From Bowdeniella nasicola (lineage in GTDB: Bacteria; Actinomycetota; Actinomycetes; Actinomycetales; Actinomycetaceae), in assembly GCA_030537895.1 (NCBI GenBank), contig JAUNVA010000004.1, positions 9,113-73,112 of the forward strand: a stretch of 64,000 bases of DNA, read 5' to 3'. The position numbers and the translations under genes are program-made. The notes below the pieces were generated by a model. It was not told the DNA's origin and made no database searches. It saw only the letters and a program-made list of their open reading frames with translations. Of this stretch, positions 33,592 through 44,312 are shown in pieces (position 1 is the first letter of the stretch; every line of letters starts with the position of its first letter).

Positions 33592-35082
33592 ATGCTGTCC
33601 GGTCAGGATGTGCACCTGACGTGCCTGGCCAACGTTCGCCTTCCCGGCACTGAATCCGATACCCGCTACGACGTCGATGTCGCCTCCGGGCGCGTCCAGG
33701 CGATCGTGCCCGCCGGGAGCGGCAAGCGATCCGACCCGGCGCTCGTGCTCGATGCCGAGGGTGGATACCTGATCCCCGGTCTGTGGGACTATCACGTGCA
33801 CTTCGCCCAGTGGGCGAACACGTTGACGCGGCTGGACCTGTCGGCGGCAGGCAGCGCCGAGGAGTGTGCCCACCGCCTCGGCGAGTACGCGGCCACCCAC
33901 CCGCCGGCCCCCGGCGGTGCCGTGCTCGCAATGGGCTACCGGGGGGCGCTGTGGGACCCGGAACCGAATGTCGCACTCCTGGACCGCTACACGGGCGCCA
34001 CCCCGGTGATCGCGATCAGTGGCGATTTCCATTCGGCGTGGTTCAACTCAGCTGCACTCGCTCTCCTCGGTCTGCCGGAACACGACGGTCCCGTACGCGA
34101 GAACACCTGGTTTGACGTCATTGCCGAGGTGGATGCCCTGCCCGCCTCCGATCCCGACGCTGGCCTGCGCCTCGCGAGTCAGGACGCGGCCCGGCGAGGC
34201 GTCGTCGGCGTCGTCGACGTTGACTTCAACCGGAACTACGCACTGTGGCCCGAACGCGTGGCGCGAGGCCTCACCCAACTGCGCGTGCGCGCCGGTTTCT
34301 ACCCCGAGGCACTCGACGACGTGATCGCCCGCTCGCTGACGGATGGTGCCGTACTCGACCCGAGCGCCCTCACGGTCCTCGGACCGCTGAAGATCATTGC
34401 GGATGGGTCCCTGAACACCAAAACCGCCTACTGTTTCGATGCCTACCCGGGCGGGGGCCACGGCACCCTGAACGTTCCGATGGAGGACTTGGTCAGCCTA
34501 CTCACGCGGGCCCGAGAGGCCGGACTCACCGTCGCCGTACACGCGATCGGCGACCGCGCGAACTCGATCGTCCTTGACGCCTTCGACCAGACGGGTGCGC
34601 ACGGCTCGATCGAGCACGCCCAGCTCCTCGCGGCCGGAGACGCCACCCGCATGGCGCAGCTCGGCGTGTGCGCGTCGATCCAGCCTGCCCATCTCCTCGA
34701 CGACCGCGCCCCCGCGGCGCACCTGTGGCCGGGCCGCACACCCTACGCGTTCGCTACCTTGCGAGACGCGGGTGTCGCTCTGCATCTGGGATCCGATGCG
34801 CCCGTCGCGCCCCTCGACCCTTGGCTCGCGATCGCCGCCGCAGTCGGGCGCGGGGAGCCCGAGGAGGAAGCATGGGAGCCCACCGAGGTGCTCGATGCTC
34901 GGACCGCGCTGGCGGCCTCCACGGCGCAGGGACGCACCCACGTGCGGGCGGGTGACGTGGCCGACCTCGTCGTCACTCACACCGACCCGCTCGCCGTGGG
35001 CCTGGGGGCCCAGGAGCTGCGCCAGATGCGGGTGCTCGCCACGGTGCTCGGTGGCCGGGTCACCCACGACGCGCGCCGGTGA
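33592..35082 (+). CDS. Amidohydrolase family protein (amidohydro_3)
   Basis: 496 residues. The metal-binding HxH occurs in LWDYHVHFAQW, and further ligands in TVAVHAIGDRAN, HGSIEHAQLL and LHLGSDAPVAP. The C-terminal barrel-flanking domain ends VLATVLGGRVTH. It resembles YtcJ-like enzymes. Substrate is unknown. The aminopeptidase start lies 12 bases downstream, suggesting a shared transcript. Confidence 0.9.
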   Translation: MLSGQDVHLTCLANVRLPGTESDTRYDVDVASGRVQAIVPAGSGKRSDPALVLDAEGGYLIPGLWDYHVHFAQWANTLTRLDLSAAGSAEECAHRLGEYAATHPPAPGGAVLAMGYRGALWDPEPNVALLDRYTGATPVIAISGDFHSAWFNSAALALLGLPEHDGPVRENTWFDVIAEVDALPASDPDAGLRLASQDAARRGVVGVVDVDFNRNYALWPERVARGLTQLRVRAGFYPEALDDVIARSLTDGAVLDPSALTVLGPLKIIADGSLNTKTAYCFDAYPGGGHGTLNVPMEDLVSLLTRAREAGLTVAVHAIGDRANSIVLDAFDQTGAHGSIEHAQLLAAGDATRMAQLGVCASIQPAHLLDDRAPAAHLWPGRTPYAFATLRDAGVALHLGSDAPVAPLDPWLAIAAAVGRGEPEEEAWEPTEVLDARTALAASTAQGRTHVRAGDVADLVVTHTDPLAVGLGAQELRQMRVLATVLGGRVTHDARR

Positions 35083-35094
35083 GACAATGGGGGC

Positions 35095-36393
35095 ATGACT
35101 GATACACCCCGCGTCGATGACTACTGCGCCGACCTCGGCGATTTCATCACCGCCTCCCCCACGTCCTATCACGCCGCCGAAGAGGCAGCCCGCCGCCTCG
35201 ATGACGCCGGCTTTGCTCGGCAACGCGCGGGGGACCCCTGGAACGTGAGCCCCGGCGGGCACGTTCTCGTGCGTGACGGCGCGCTCATGGCCTGGGTAGT
35301 GCCCGAGGGAGCGGGTACCCATTCGGCGTTTCGCATCGTCGGGACCCACACGGACTCCCCCACGTTCAAGCTGAAGCCCGAGCCGGCCATCAGCCGTTCG
35401 GGTTGGCAGTCGGTCGGTGTCGAGGTCTATGGCGGACCACTGCAAAACTCGTGGTTGGACCGCGACCTTGGGCTCGCCGGACGCGTCATCGACCGCGAGG
35501 GCGCCGTCCACCTCGTACAGACCGGCGCGATCTGCCGGATCCCACAGCTCGCCATCCACCTCGACCGCAGCATTTCCTCCGAGGGGCTGAAGCTGGACGC
35601 CCAACAGCACACCGCCCCCATCTACGCCGTCGGAGACCCGGACGCGGACATCCTCGCGATTGTGGCGCAGGCCGCGGGCCTGACCCCCGATGCCATCACC
35701 GGCCACGACCTCTATCTCTTCGACACGCAGCGCCCCGAGGTTATCGGTGCCAACGCAGACCTGTTCGCCTCCGCCCGGCTGGACAACCTGTCCTCCACGC
35801 ACGCGGGCCTGCAGGCGCTCCTCGACTACGAGGCACAGGCGGAAGACACTGACATCTTGGTGCTCGCCGCCTTCGACCACGAGGAAGTCGGATCCGGCAC
35901 CCGCACGGGCGCGGGCGGCCCCCTCCTCGAGGAGATCCTCACGCGAACCGCGACCGCGCTCGGCGCGGATCTCGAACAGCGCGCCCAGATGTGGTCTCGC
36001 TCCGCCCTTCTGTCCTGCGATGCCGGCCACGCGATCCATCCGAACTACCCCGAACGCCACGACCCCGATACGCGCCCGCTCCTGAACGCGGGGCCGCTGC
36101 TGAAACTCAACGCGCAGCAGCGCTACGCTTCGGACGCACGCGGCACCGCCATCTGGAATCGGGCCTGCGCCGCCGCCGAAATCGACCATCAGGTGTTCGT
36201 CTCGAACAACGCGATGCCGTGCGGCTCCACGATCGGTCCGATCTCGGCCACCCGGCTTGGTCTCGTCACGGTTGACGTCGGCGTGCCGCTCTTATCGATG
36301 CACTCGGCACGCGAACTCGCGGGGGTACACGACCTGCCAGCGCTGTCCGCGGCAATCTCCGCCTTCTTCACGATCCCCCTCGGCCTTTCCTAG
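35095..36393 (+). CDS. M18-family aminopeptidase
   Basis: 432 residues. The M18 dinuclear zinc site is seen as His-Asp in GTHTDSPTFKLKP, Asp in RLDNLSSTHAG, the Glu pair in FDHEEVGSGTRTGAGG and CDAGHAIHP, and the C-terminal GSTIGPISATRLG. A cytosolic aspartyl/neutral aminopeptidase is expected. It ends 10 bases before the response-regulator start. Confidence 0.95.
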   Translation: MTDTPRVDDYCADLGDFITASPTSYHAAEEAARRLDDAGFARQRAGDPWNVSPGGHVLVRDGALMAWVVPEGAGTHSAFRIVGTHTDSPTFKLKPEPAISRSGWQSVGVEVYGGPLQNSWLDRDLGLAGRVIDREGAVHLVQTGAICRIPQLAIHLDRSISSEGLKLDAQQHTAPIYAVGDPDADILAIVAQAAGLTPDAITGHDLYLFDTQRPEVIGANADLFASARLDNLSSTHAGLQALLDYEAQAEDTDILVLAAFDHEEVGSGTRTGAGGPLLEEILTRTATALGADLEQRAQMWSRSALLSCDAGHAIHPNYPERHDPDTRPLLNAGPLLKLNAQQRYASDARGTAIWNRACAAAEIDHQVFVSNNAMPCGSTIGPISATRLGLVTVDVGVPLLSMHSARELAGVHDLPALSAAISAFFTIPLGLS

Positions 36394-36403
36394 GAGGCAG
36401 ACC

Positions 36404-37111
36404 ATGCGCGCGGATTCCAAACCCCGGCTCCTCGTGGTCGACGACGAGCCGAACATCCTCGACCTGCTCGCGGCGTCGCTCAAGTTTGCGGGCTTCGACG
36501 TGAGCAGTGCGGCGGACGGTAACTCCGCGCTGCACGCCGCGAAAACACAGACCTTCGATCTCATCGTCTTGGACGTGATGCTGCCGGACATGGATGGCTT
36601 CACCGTCATGCGGCGCCTGCGCAGTGCCCGAATCGATGTGCCGGTGGTCTTCCTCACGGCCCGAGACGATGTCGCCGATAAGCTGACCGGTCTGACAGAG
36701 GGCGGCGACGACTACGTGACGAAACCGTTTTCTCTCGAGGAGGTGGTGGCACGCATCAACGCGGTGCTGCGTCGGACCCGCCCCGTACTTGATGACGACG
36801 CCCGCCTCACGTACGCGGACCTCGTGCTGAACGATGACACGCACGAGGTGCATCGCGGTGAACGCCTCGTCGATCTGAGCCCCACCGAGTTCAAACTGCT
36901 GCGCTACCTCATGGTGAACGCAGAGCGAGTGGTCTCCAAGGCCCAGATCCTCGACCACGTCTGGGAATACGACTTCATGGGGGACGCGAACATCGTCGAG
37001 TCCTATATCTCCTACCTGCGCCGCAAGGTAGAGGAAGAGGGGCGCCCCACCCTCATTCACACGCGGCGCGGCGTCGGCTATATGCTGCGAGACGAGAGCG
37101 ACCAGGCGTGA
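36404..37111 (+). CDS. OmpR/PhoB-family response regulator
   Basis: 235 residues from ATG 36404, with TAGGAGG ahead. Receiver domain with acidic pair DDE (residues 13-15), phosphorylation site Asp57 in LIVLDVMLPDMDG and lysine in YVTKPFS. The C-terminal winged helix has DLSPTEFKLLRYL and RRGVGYML. Its stop overlaps the kinase start (GTGA). It resembles the TrcR/PrrA group, but the regulon cannot be read from here. Confidence 0.95.
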   Translation: MRADSKPRLLVVDDEPNILDLLAASLKFAGFDVSSAADGNSALHAAKTQTFDLIVLDVMLPDMDGFTVMRRLRSARIDVPVVFLTARDDVADKLTGLTEGGDDYVTKPFSLEEVVARINAVLRRTRPVLDDDARLTYADLVLNDDTHEVHRGERLVDLSPTEFKLLRYLMVNAERVVSKAQILDHVWEYDFMGDANIVESYISYLRRKVEEEGRPTLIHTRRGVGYMLRDESDQA

Positions 37112-38592
37112 GCGAGGCACGCGCGAGCCGGTGGGAAGAGATCCCCCTGTCGACCCGGCTGGTCACCACCTTCGTGGTGCTCTTGAGCTTCGGGCTGTTC
37201 GTCGCGTTCGTCGCCACCTCATCCCTCATCCGCTCGAGTCTCGTCGCTCAGCTCGACCACCATTTAGCGACGACGGCCGATTCCCTGTCGGGCTCGCCGG
37301 GCCAGTGGCTGGCGCAAGCGAAAACCTCGGATTCGTCGCTGCCGAGCCAGTACTACATCCAGTTAGATCTCGTCGACGGTCGCTCGCGCCCACTAGTGAG
37401 TGAGGACGTCGTCGAGGAGTTCGGCTCCCCCCTGATAGAGAGCCCCAATCTCACGGCCATCTCACCGGCAACGCAGGCCTTCACAGTGCCGAACCGCTAT
37501 CGCGGGGCGGCCTGGCGCGTCTATCAGGCCCCGATCATGAATCAGGCCACGAAGACACCGATCGGGATCGTCTCGGTCGCCCTCCCGACGGCGAGCGTGC
37601 TGCGCCCACTGGAGGATTCCCTCGGGCTACTCGTGGCGACCTCGGTGTTGCTGCTGTTGATCGGTGGGCTCGTCTCCTGGGTCGCGATCCGGCGTGCGCT
37701 CTCCCCCCTGCGGGAGATCGAAGCCACGGCGGGCGCGATCGCGGCGGGCGATTTGTCGCGGCGGATCCGCACGCGGCCGCCGACGACGGAAGTGGGGTCG
37801 CTCGCCCAGTCACTCAACTCGATGCTCGCACAGATCGAGCAGGCTTTCTCCGACCGGATGGCCTCGGAGGCGCGAACCCGCCAGTTCATCTCGGACGCCT
37901 CCCACGAGTTGCGGACTCCGGTCGCGACGATCCGCGGTTACGCCGAGCTCTATCGCATGGGCGGGATTCCGGACGCGGAGGTGGGGGACGCAATCCGTCG
38001 GATTGAGGCGGAGGCCGGCCGGATGGGCGATCTCGTGTCCGACCTACTGCAGCTCGCTCGCCTGGACGAGGGCCGGCGTCTCGCGATCGATGTGTTCGAC
38101 CTTCGCGACCTTGCAAACGACGCGGCGAAGGACCTCACGGTCCTCGACCACGACCGGCCAGTCGCCGTTATCTCACTCACCGGCGAGGAGCCCGGTGAGA
38201 CGCTCGCGTGCGCGGACCCGGACAAGATCCGTCAGCTACTCGCGAACCTCACGGGCAACGTCATCCATCACACGCCAAAGGGTACCGCCGTCGAACTGGC
38301 GGTCGGGATCGATGGCGAGCGCGCGGTCGTCGAGGTGCGCGATCATGGACCCGGCGTACCACAGGCCGATGCCGCCCAGATTTTTCGGCGTTTCTATCGC
38401 GTCGACACCTCGCGCGCCCGCACCTCGGGTGGTTCGGGCCTCGGCTTGGCGATCGTCGCCGCGATCGTGGAGGCACACAACGGTGAGATCGCCGTGCGCG
38501 AAACCGACGGGGGCGGCCTCACCGTACGCGTCGAACTTCCTAAACCGAATAAGGCGGGGGTTTTACTTGCCGCCGAGGATCCCGCACGCTAG
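37108..38592 (+). CDS. HAMP sensor histidine kinase
   Basis: 494 residues. Two membrane helices (about 20-42 and 170-195) flank an extracytoplasmic sensor of about 125 residues. HAMP domain, HisKA with phospho-accepting His266 in SDASHELRTP, and HATPase with the N box, EVRDHGPGV and SGGSGLGLAI follow. Partner of the response regulator with which it overlaps by 4 bases (GTG start). The signal is unknown. Confidence 0.95.
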   Translation: MSEARASRWEEIPLSTRLVTTFVVLLSFGLFVAFVATSSLIRSSLVAQLDHHLATTADSLSGSPGQWLAQAKTSDSSLPSQYYIQLDLVDGRSRPLVSEDVVEEFGSPLIESPNLTAISPATQAFTVPNRYRGAAWRVYQAPIMNQATKTPIGIVSVALPTASVLRPLEDSLGLLVATSVLLLLIGGLVSWVAIRRALSPLREIEATAGAIAAGDLSRRIRTRPPTTEVGSLAQSLNSMLAQIEQAFSDRMASEARTRQFISDASHELRTPVATIRGYAELYRMGGIPDAEVGDAIRRIEAEAGRMGDLVSDLLQLARLDEGRRLAIDVFDLRDLANDAAKDLTVLDHDRPVAVISLTGEEPGETLACADPDKIRQLLANLTGNVIHHTPKGTAVELAVGIDGERAVVEVRDHGPGVPQADAAQIFRRFYRVDTSRARTSGGSGLGLAIVAAIVEAHNGEIAVRETDGGGLTVRVELPKPNKAGVLLAAEDPAR

Positions 38593-38656
38593 CCCCCACC
38601 GCGCTCGAGGACTAGCATGGCTGAGCTAGTGGTGTTCGACGGGAGGATTGAGTGAC

Positions 38657-40081
38657 ATGGGCGGTGCACCCGCACCCCAGTGGTTGACGCCGGCGTTCGT
38701 ACGCAGCGCCAAGGCCCTGGGAGCAACCGCCGATCGGGACCGGATCGAGGCAATGGCTGAGCGCCTCATCGAGCGTTGGCAGGAGGCCGACCGGCACCAC
38801 CACAACATCAAGCACCTGATCGAGGTCTTGCAGCGCGTGGATTCGTTGGCCGAGGAGACACACGAGCCCGAAGCCGTGCGGCTCGCAGCCTGGTATCACG
38901 GCGCCGTCTTCGACACCTCGATGCTCACCCACTACCGTCGCGCCGCCGGTGAGGATAAGGACCGGTCGGCGGCGCTCGCCGCAAAGGAGCTCACCGAGAT
39001 CGGCCTGCCCGATCGCGTAGTGGAGCACATCACCGAGATGATTCAGCGTCTGAAGACCCATGCGGATGCGTGCGAAGACATCGACTGTCAGGCTCTCGCT
39101 GATGCCGACCTCGGCTCACTCGCGTGCGAACCGCAAAAGTACCGCTCCTACCGGGAAAACGTACGCAAGGAGTTCGCCCACGTCGACGTCGAGGACTACC
39201 TGGAAGCCCGGGCGGAGATCATCACGAAGCTCCTGAACCGCCCACATCTGTTCACCTCCCCGATGGCCCACAGCTGGGAGGACGCGGCGCGGGAGAACCT
39301 GCGCGCCGAACTCGCCCGTGTCATCTCCGAACTCGACAAGCTCAAGGCCGCTCGCTCCTGCGCAACAGACGAGACCGCCCCGCGCACTGGGGGGCATGAG
39401 GAGTGCGCCGACGCCAGTACGCCGACCACGCCCGACGCCGAGGCCACCCCGCGAATGGGGGGCCATGGCTCAGCCCCCACCGAGAGCACCGAACCTCGGG
39501 GAGCGGTCCCCTCCCCCGCTTCCGCCTCCGATCGCACTGATGCCGAATCGCACGGCTTGGATCAACGCGCAGCGGGAGCGTCCTCGCGTGAACATCAGGG
39601 GCGGGCCACCGGAGCGAGAACACGCCCGAGTACCCTGGAGACCGGTGGGGAGGACCTCGACGGTGACGCGGGCGGCTCCAGCCGACTGCCCCGCACCTTT
39701 GGCTCACCCGCAAGCGGCGCCCCTGATTCACCGCACTCGCCGGAGGAGCCCCCCGCGCGCGGCGGGAACGCGCCCGACGGGGACGCGGCCACGCGCGCAA
39801 TGCGGGCCGACCAGCAAGAGGAACCCGCCGCCGAGGTCGTCGGTGTCCCGGTGACGGAACGTCCACAACCGGCCGCACCACCTCCTACCACCTGGGGGAT
39901 TGAACGGGAGCCGAGCGACCTGCGCTCGCTACCACGCCGAAACGCGAAGACGGTCCGGCTGGATCGCCGTACCGAGCTCAATCTTCGTAAGGCCGATGAA
40001 GACGAGGATGCCACGGCCACGCCGCGGCGCCGCTCCGAACGCGAGGAGCCCGGCGGCTCTCTCTTCCGTCCGATGCGCTAA
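38657..40081 (+). CDS. HD-domain phosphohydrolase-like protein with disordered tail
   Basis: 474 residues from ATG 38657, with GGGAGG 10 bases ahead; the TTG at 38648 is too close to that site. The N-terminal half (about 1-215) is an HD-type fold: RHHHNIKHLIEVL, AAWYHGAVFD and LADADLGSLA supply the metal ligands, as in predicted metal-dependent hydrolases of the YfbR-like group. The C-terminal half (about 235-474) is Pro/Thr/Glu-rich and low complexity, ending in a basic segment RTELNLRKADED. Substrate is unknown. Confidence 0.82.
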   Translation: MGGAPAPQWLTPAFVRSAKALGATADRDRIEAMAERLIERWQEADRHHHNIKHLIEVLQRVDSLAEETHEPEAVRLAAWYHGAVFDTSMLTHYRRAAGEDKDRSAALAAKELTEIGLPDRVVEHITEMIQRLKTHADACEDIDCQALADADLGSLACEPQKYRSYRENVRKEFAHVDVEDYLEARAEIITKLLNRPHLFTSPMAHSWEDAARENLRAELARVISELDKLKAARSCATDETAPRTGGHEECADASTPTTPDAEATPRMGGHGSAPTESTEPRGAVPSPASASDRTDAESHGLDQRAAGASSREHQGRATGARTRPSTLETGGEDLDGDAGGSSRLPRTFGSPASGAPDSPHSPEEPPARGGNAPDGDAATRAMRADQQEEPAAEVVGVPVTERPQPAAPPPTTWGIEREPSDLRSLPRRNAKTVRLDRRTELNLRKADEDEDATATPRRRSEREEPGGSLFRPMR

Positions 40082-40287
40082 CCTTTTCCTCCGATGTGCT
40101 GATCGGTGCGCCCCGAGGACGCCCGACCGTTCGGCTCTCTGCGCGCGGTGCCCCGCCCCATCCCCATCGCGGCGTGATCGTCCTCCTATCCCAGGCTGAT
40201 CGTCTCCGCTGCGTGAATGTGTGGCGACTTTTTTACGGTGGGCAGGCGGGCGAACCAGCCCGCGTCCCCATCTCGAGGAGAAGCACC

Positions 40288-40575
40288 ATGCAGTTCACCG
40301 TCAATTCTGAAGAGATCTCATCCGCCTCCGCCCGCGTTCACGCGTCCGTCACTTCGGTGCGCAACGAGGTGCACGGCCTCATGGCCCACCTGCACGCACT
40401 GCAGGGCTCATGGAGCGGCGTCGCTGCCGAATCCTTCGCGGACTGCTCGCGGCGCTGGCACCTCGTCGAGCAGCAGGTCGAAGCGAGTCTGCAGGATATC
40501 TCCGCAGCGCTTGCCACGGCAGCCCGTAGCTACGAAGAAGTCGAAAACTCCTCACGCGCCATGTTCGGCTCCTAG
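40288..40575 (+). CDS. WXG100-family (ESAT-6-like) protein
   Basis: 95 residues, normal EsxA/EsxB size. The Trp-x-Gly turn is WSG (residues 42-44) between two helices. Start ATG 40288 has GAGGAG ahead. The C-terminal YxxxE-type export signal is represented by SYEEVE (Y82-E-x2-E region). Substrates of type VII secretion usually sit beside EccC/EssC genes. None is here, nor a second Esx partner, so it is an orphan. Role unknown. Confidence 0.87.
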   Translation: MQFTVNSEEISSASARVHASVTSVRNEVHGLMAHLHALQGSWSGVAAESFADCSRRWHLVEQQVEASLQDISAALATAARSYEEVENSSRAMFGS

Positions 40576-40656
40576 CGCGGGTTCCCACACGTCACACCCG
40601 GCTCGTGCGAACGGCGCCGCCCCGTGTGGTCCGTTCCGGTCCGCCATATAGGCGAA

Positions 40657-40688
40657 GGCCGCCGGTCAGGTGATCCTGACCGGCGGCC
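40657..40688. terminator. Bidirectional terminator between WXG100 and groEL genes
   Basis: Perfect 14-bp stem GGCCGCCGGTCAGG with TGAT loop, between convergent genes. No T-tract. Confidence 0.8.
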
Positions 40689-40727
40689 ACACGCTTGAGT
40701 GGGCTCACGCCCACGGGTGGTGCAGGC

Positions 40728-42401
<1,674 letters not shown>

Positions 42402-42484
42402 TCAGTGCCCGCGACGGACGACCAACCGGTCAGGTGCGACTCTGTCTACGCACCTCGATTGGTCTCACCGACCCACCGGGGTTC

Positions 42485-42511
42485 TTATCACTCGCCTATC
42501 GCGAGTGCTAA
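42485..42511. promoter_or_regulatory. CIRCE element 1 upstream of groEL
   Basis: Read on the minus strand: TTAGCACTC-N9-GAGTGATAA. It differs from the consensus at one arm position. It lies downstream of the predicted -10, in the leader. Confidence 0.93.
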
Positions 42512-42516
42512 TACGT

Positions 42517-42545
42517 AGTCTGGCACTCTCCCTTAGAGAGTGCAA
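42517..42545 (-). promoter_or_regulatory. groEL: groEL promoter
   Basis: -35 TTGCAC (42545-42540), 17-base spacer, -10 CAGACT (42522-42517), overlapping CIRCE 2 and just upstream of CIRCE 1. Confidence 0.6.
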
Positions 42546-42546
42546 G
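42520..42546. promoter_or_regulatory. CIRCE element 2 upstream of groEL
   Basis: Minus strand: CTTGCACTC-N9-GAGTGCCAG. The seven inner positions of each arm are close to consensus. Centre is 35 bp from the first box. It overlaps the predicted -35/-10 region. Confidence 0.85.
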
Positions 42547-42565
42547 ATCGAGAATGAGGTGCGCC

Positions 42566-43222
42566 CTAGTTGAGGACGTCTGTGCGCAACACGACAGCGA
42601 TGGACTGCGTGGAAGACGCCGACTCGACAATCCGATCGATCCCAAACGTCTGAGCGATCTTCTCCGCCGCCGCCTTTTGGGCCTCAGAGTGGTAGTAGAC
42701 GGTGTCCACAGCGGGGGTCGCGCTGCGGTAGTTGTCCGGCACGACCGAGGTGAAACCGTCGGAGCGCAACGCCTCTGCGGCTCGCCCAGCAAGTCCGTTG
42801 ATGCGCGTGCCGTTCAAAATGGTGACCGTCGCTGTGAGGTCTGGCTCGCTGGCGTCCTCGCCGTCCTCACCTGCCGCGTCCTCCTCGTTTGGCTCCGAGT
42901 CCTCACCGAGCTCGGGGCTCTGTTCGGGGCTCTCACTCGGCTGCGCACTCTCCGCGGGAGTTTCATTCTGCTCGGGGCTCGGGCTCGCGTCGGGCGTCGT
43001 CTCCTCGCTCGTCTCGGTCGCCACCGGGGTGGGCGTATCCGAGGTGTCCGAACGCATCGCACTCAGGAGCTGGACCGCCCCCCAGGCCAACAGCGGGGCC
43101 ACGATGATCGCGATGAGGAAGGGAAGATAGCGTCGCCACGCGGGCTCTAGCCGACGGTGCACACCGGTGGGGCCCCGGTCCCGTGCCGCGACGTCGAACT
43201 CGTCTTCCTCGTAGTGCGTCAT
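42566..43222 (-). CDS. LytR C-terminal-domain membrane protein
   Basis: 218 residues. Basic cytoplasmic N-terminus, one membrane helix (about 33-55), a long acidic Ser/Pro/Glu linker (about 60-125) and a C-terminal LytR_C domain (about 128-218: VTILNGTRINGLAGRAAEALRSDGF). The domain is found with or without the LytR-CpsA-Psr catalytic part. Here it stands alone, so a wall-associated binding role is likelier than glycopolymer transfer. The DUF3263 gene stops 9 bases upstream; the two are likely co-transcribed. Confidence 0.85.
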   Translation of the reverse strand: MTHYEEDEFDVAARDRGPTGVHRRLEPAWRRYLPFLIAIIVAPLLAWGAVQLLSAMRSDTSDTPTPVATETSEETTPDASPSPEQNETPAESAQPSESPEQSPELGEDSEPNEEDAAGEDGEDASEPDLTATVTILNGTRINGLAGRAAEALRSDGFTSVVPDNYRSATPAVDTVYYHSEAQKAAAEKIAQTFGIDRIVESASSTQSIAVVLRTDVLN

Positions 43223-43231
43223 GGCCTCAGT

Positions 43232-43594
43232 TTAGCTTCCAGCCTCACGAATGCGGCGCGCCGCGCGGGTAGCGGAGCGGCGCGAGCGGGCGGCCGCGAG
43301 CTTTTTGGTGACGATCGGGTCCGCGGCCCAGGCCTCTTCCCGGTCGATCAGCCGCATGAGTGCCAGGTAGTACTCGGTGGGCGACATGTCGAAGCGTTCC
43401 CGAATGGCGCGCTCTTTCGCGCCCGTGTAACGCCACAGCTCCCCCTCAAAGCGCAGCATCTCTCGCTCCAATGGGCTGAGCTGCCCGTGAGCGGATCGCG
43501 CAGGGGCATCCGAGGCAGCTACCTCGCGCCCCGCCGACGCTGCGGCACCGTCCGGGTCGTTGCTCGGCCGGGCCTGTGGATCCGATTCGTGCAC
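43232..43594 (-). CDS. DUF3263 protein
   Basis: 120 residues from GTG 43594, with GGTGGAAG ahead. The C-terminal two-thirds is the DUF3263 domain ([51 protein letters not shown]), which has helix-turn-helix character and is restricted to actinobacteria. The function of the family is not established. Divergent from ung. Confidence 0.85.
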   Translation of the reverse strand: MHESDPQARPSNDPDGAAASAGREVAASDAPARSAHGQLSPLEREMLRFEGELWRYTGAKERAIRERFDMSPTEYYLALMRLIDREEAWAADPIVTKKLAAARSRRSATRAARRIREAGS

Positions 43595-43640
43595 GCTTCC
43601 ACCGTACTCGGCGCCCGCACCTGCCGATACCCTGGACAAC

Positions 43641-44312
43641 GTGAGCCTTTCAGATGCTGTCCACCCCAGTTGGGTACCAGTCCTCGCACCCGTCGCCGAG
43701 ACGATCACCGAACTCGGCCACATGCTCCGGGCCGAGAACGCCGCGGGCCGCGGCTACCTGCCGGCCGGCACCGATGTGCTGCGGGCGTTCACCTACCCGT
43801 TCGAGGGGGTGCGCGTCCTCATCGTCGGCCAGGACCCCTACCCGACGCCGGGCCACCCCGTGGGGCTGAGTTTTTCGGTGGCGCGCGACGTCCGCCCACT
43901 TCCGAAATCCCTCATGAACATCTACCGGGAGCTGCACTCCGACCTCGGGATCACGCCCCCGGACCATGGCGACCTCTCGGCCTGGTGCGAGCGTGGCGTC
44001 ATGCTGTTGAATCGCGTCCTGACGGTCACGCCACGTAAGCCCGCCTCCCACGCGGGTCGCGGTTGGGAGACCGTGACGGAATGTGCGATCAGAGCGCTGG
44101 CCGCGCGGCCGAAGCCGCTCGTAGCCCTCCTGTGGGGGCGCCACGCCCAGTCGCTCGCTCCCCTTCTTGGCGACACAACGATCATCGCGTCCCCGCACCC
44201 CTCGCCGCTCTCGGCACATCGCGGCTTCTTCGGGTCCCGGCCCTTCTCACGCGCAAATGCGGCACTCAATGCGGCCGGTGTCGGCGCGATCGACTGGTCC
44301 CTGCCCGCCTAG
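43641..44312 (+). CDS. ung: Uracil-DNA glycosylase (family 1)
   Basis: 223 residues from GTG 43641. The water-activating loop [19 protein letters not shown] carries catalytic Asp65. The DNA-minor-groove loop [17 protein letters not shown] carries the catalytic His. Base-excision repair of uracil. No ribosome site; TACCCT lies 7 bases upstream, so leaderless initiation is possible. The stop overlaps that of the DAHP synthase gene by 4 bases. Confidence 0.95.
   Translation: MSLSDAVHPSWVPVLAPVAETITELGHMLRAENAAGRGYLPAGTDVLRAFTYPFEGVRVLIVGQDPYPTPGHPVGLSFSVARDVRPLPKSLMNIYRELHSDLGITPPDHGDLSAWCERGVMLLNRVLTVTPRKPASHAGRGWETVTECAIRALAARPKPLVALLWGRHAQSLAPLLGDTTIIASPHPSPLSAHRGFFGSRPFSRANAALNAAGVGAIDWSLPA

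Noticed and set aside
40288..40575. Type VII secretion locus
   Set aside because: Only a single WXG100 gene; no EccC/EssC ATPase, mycosin or membrane components in 64 kb.
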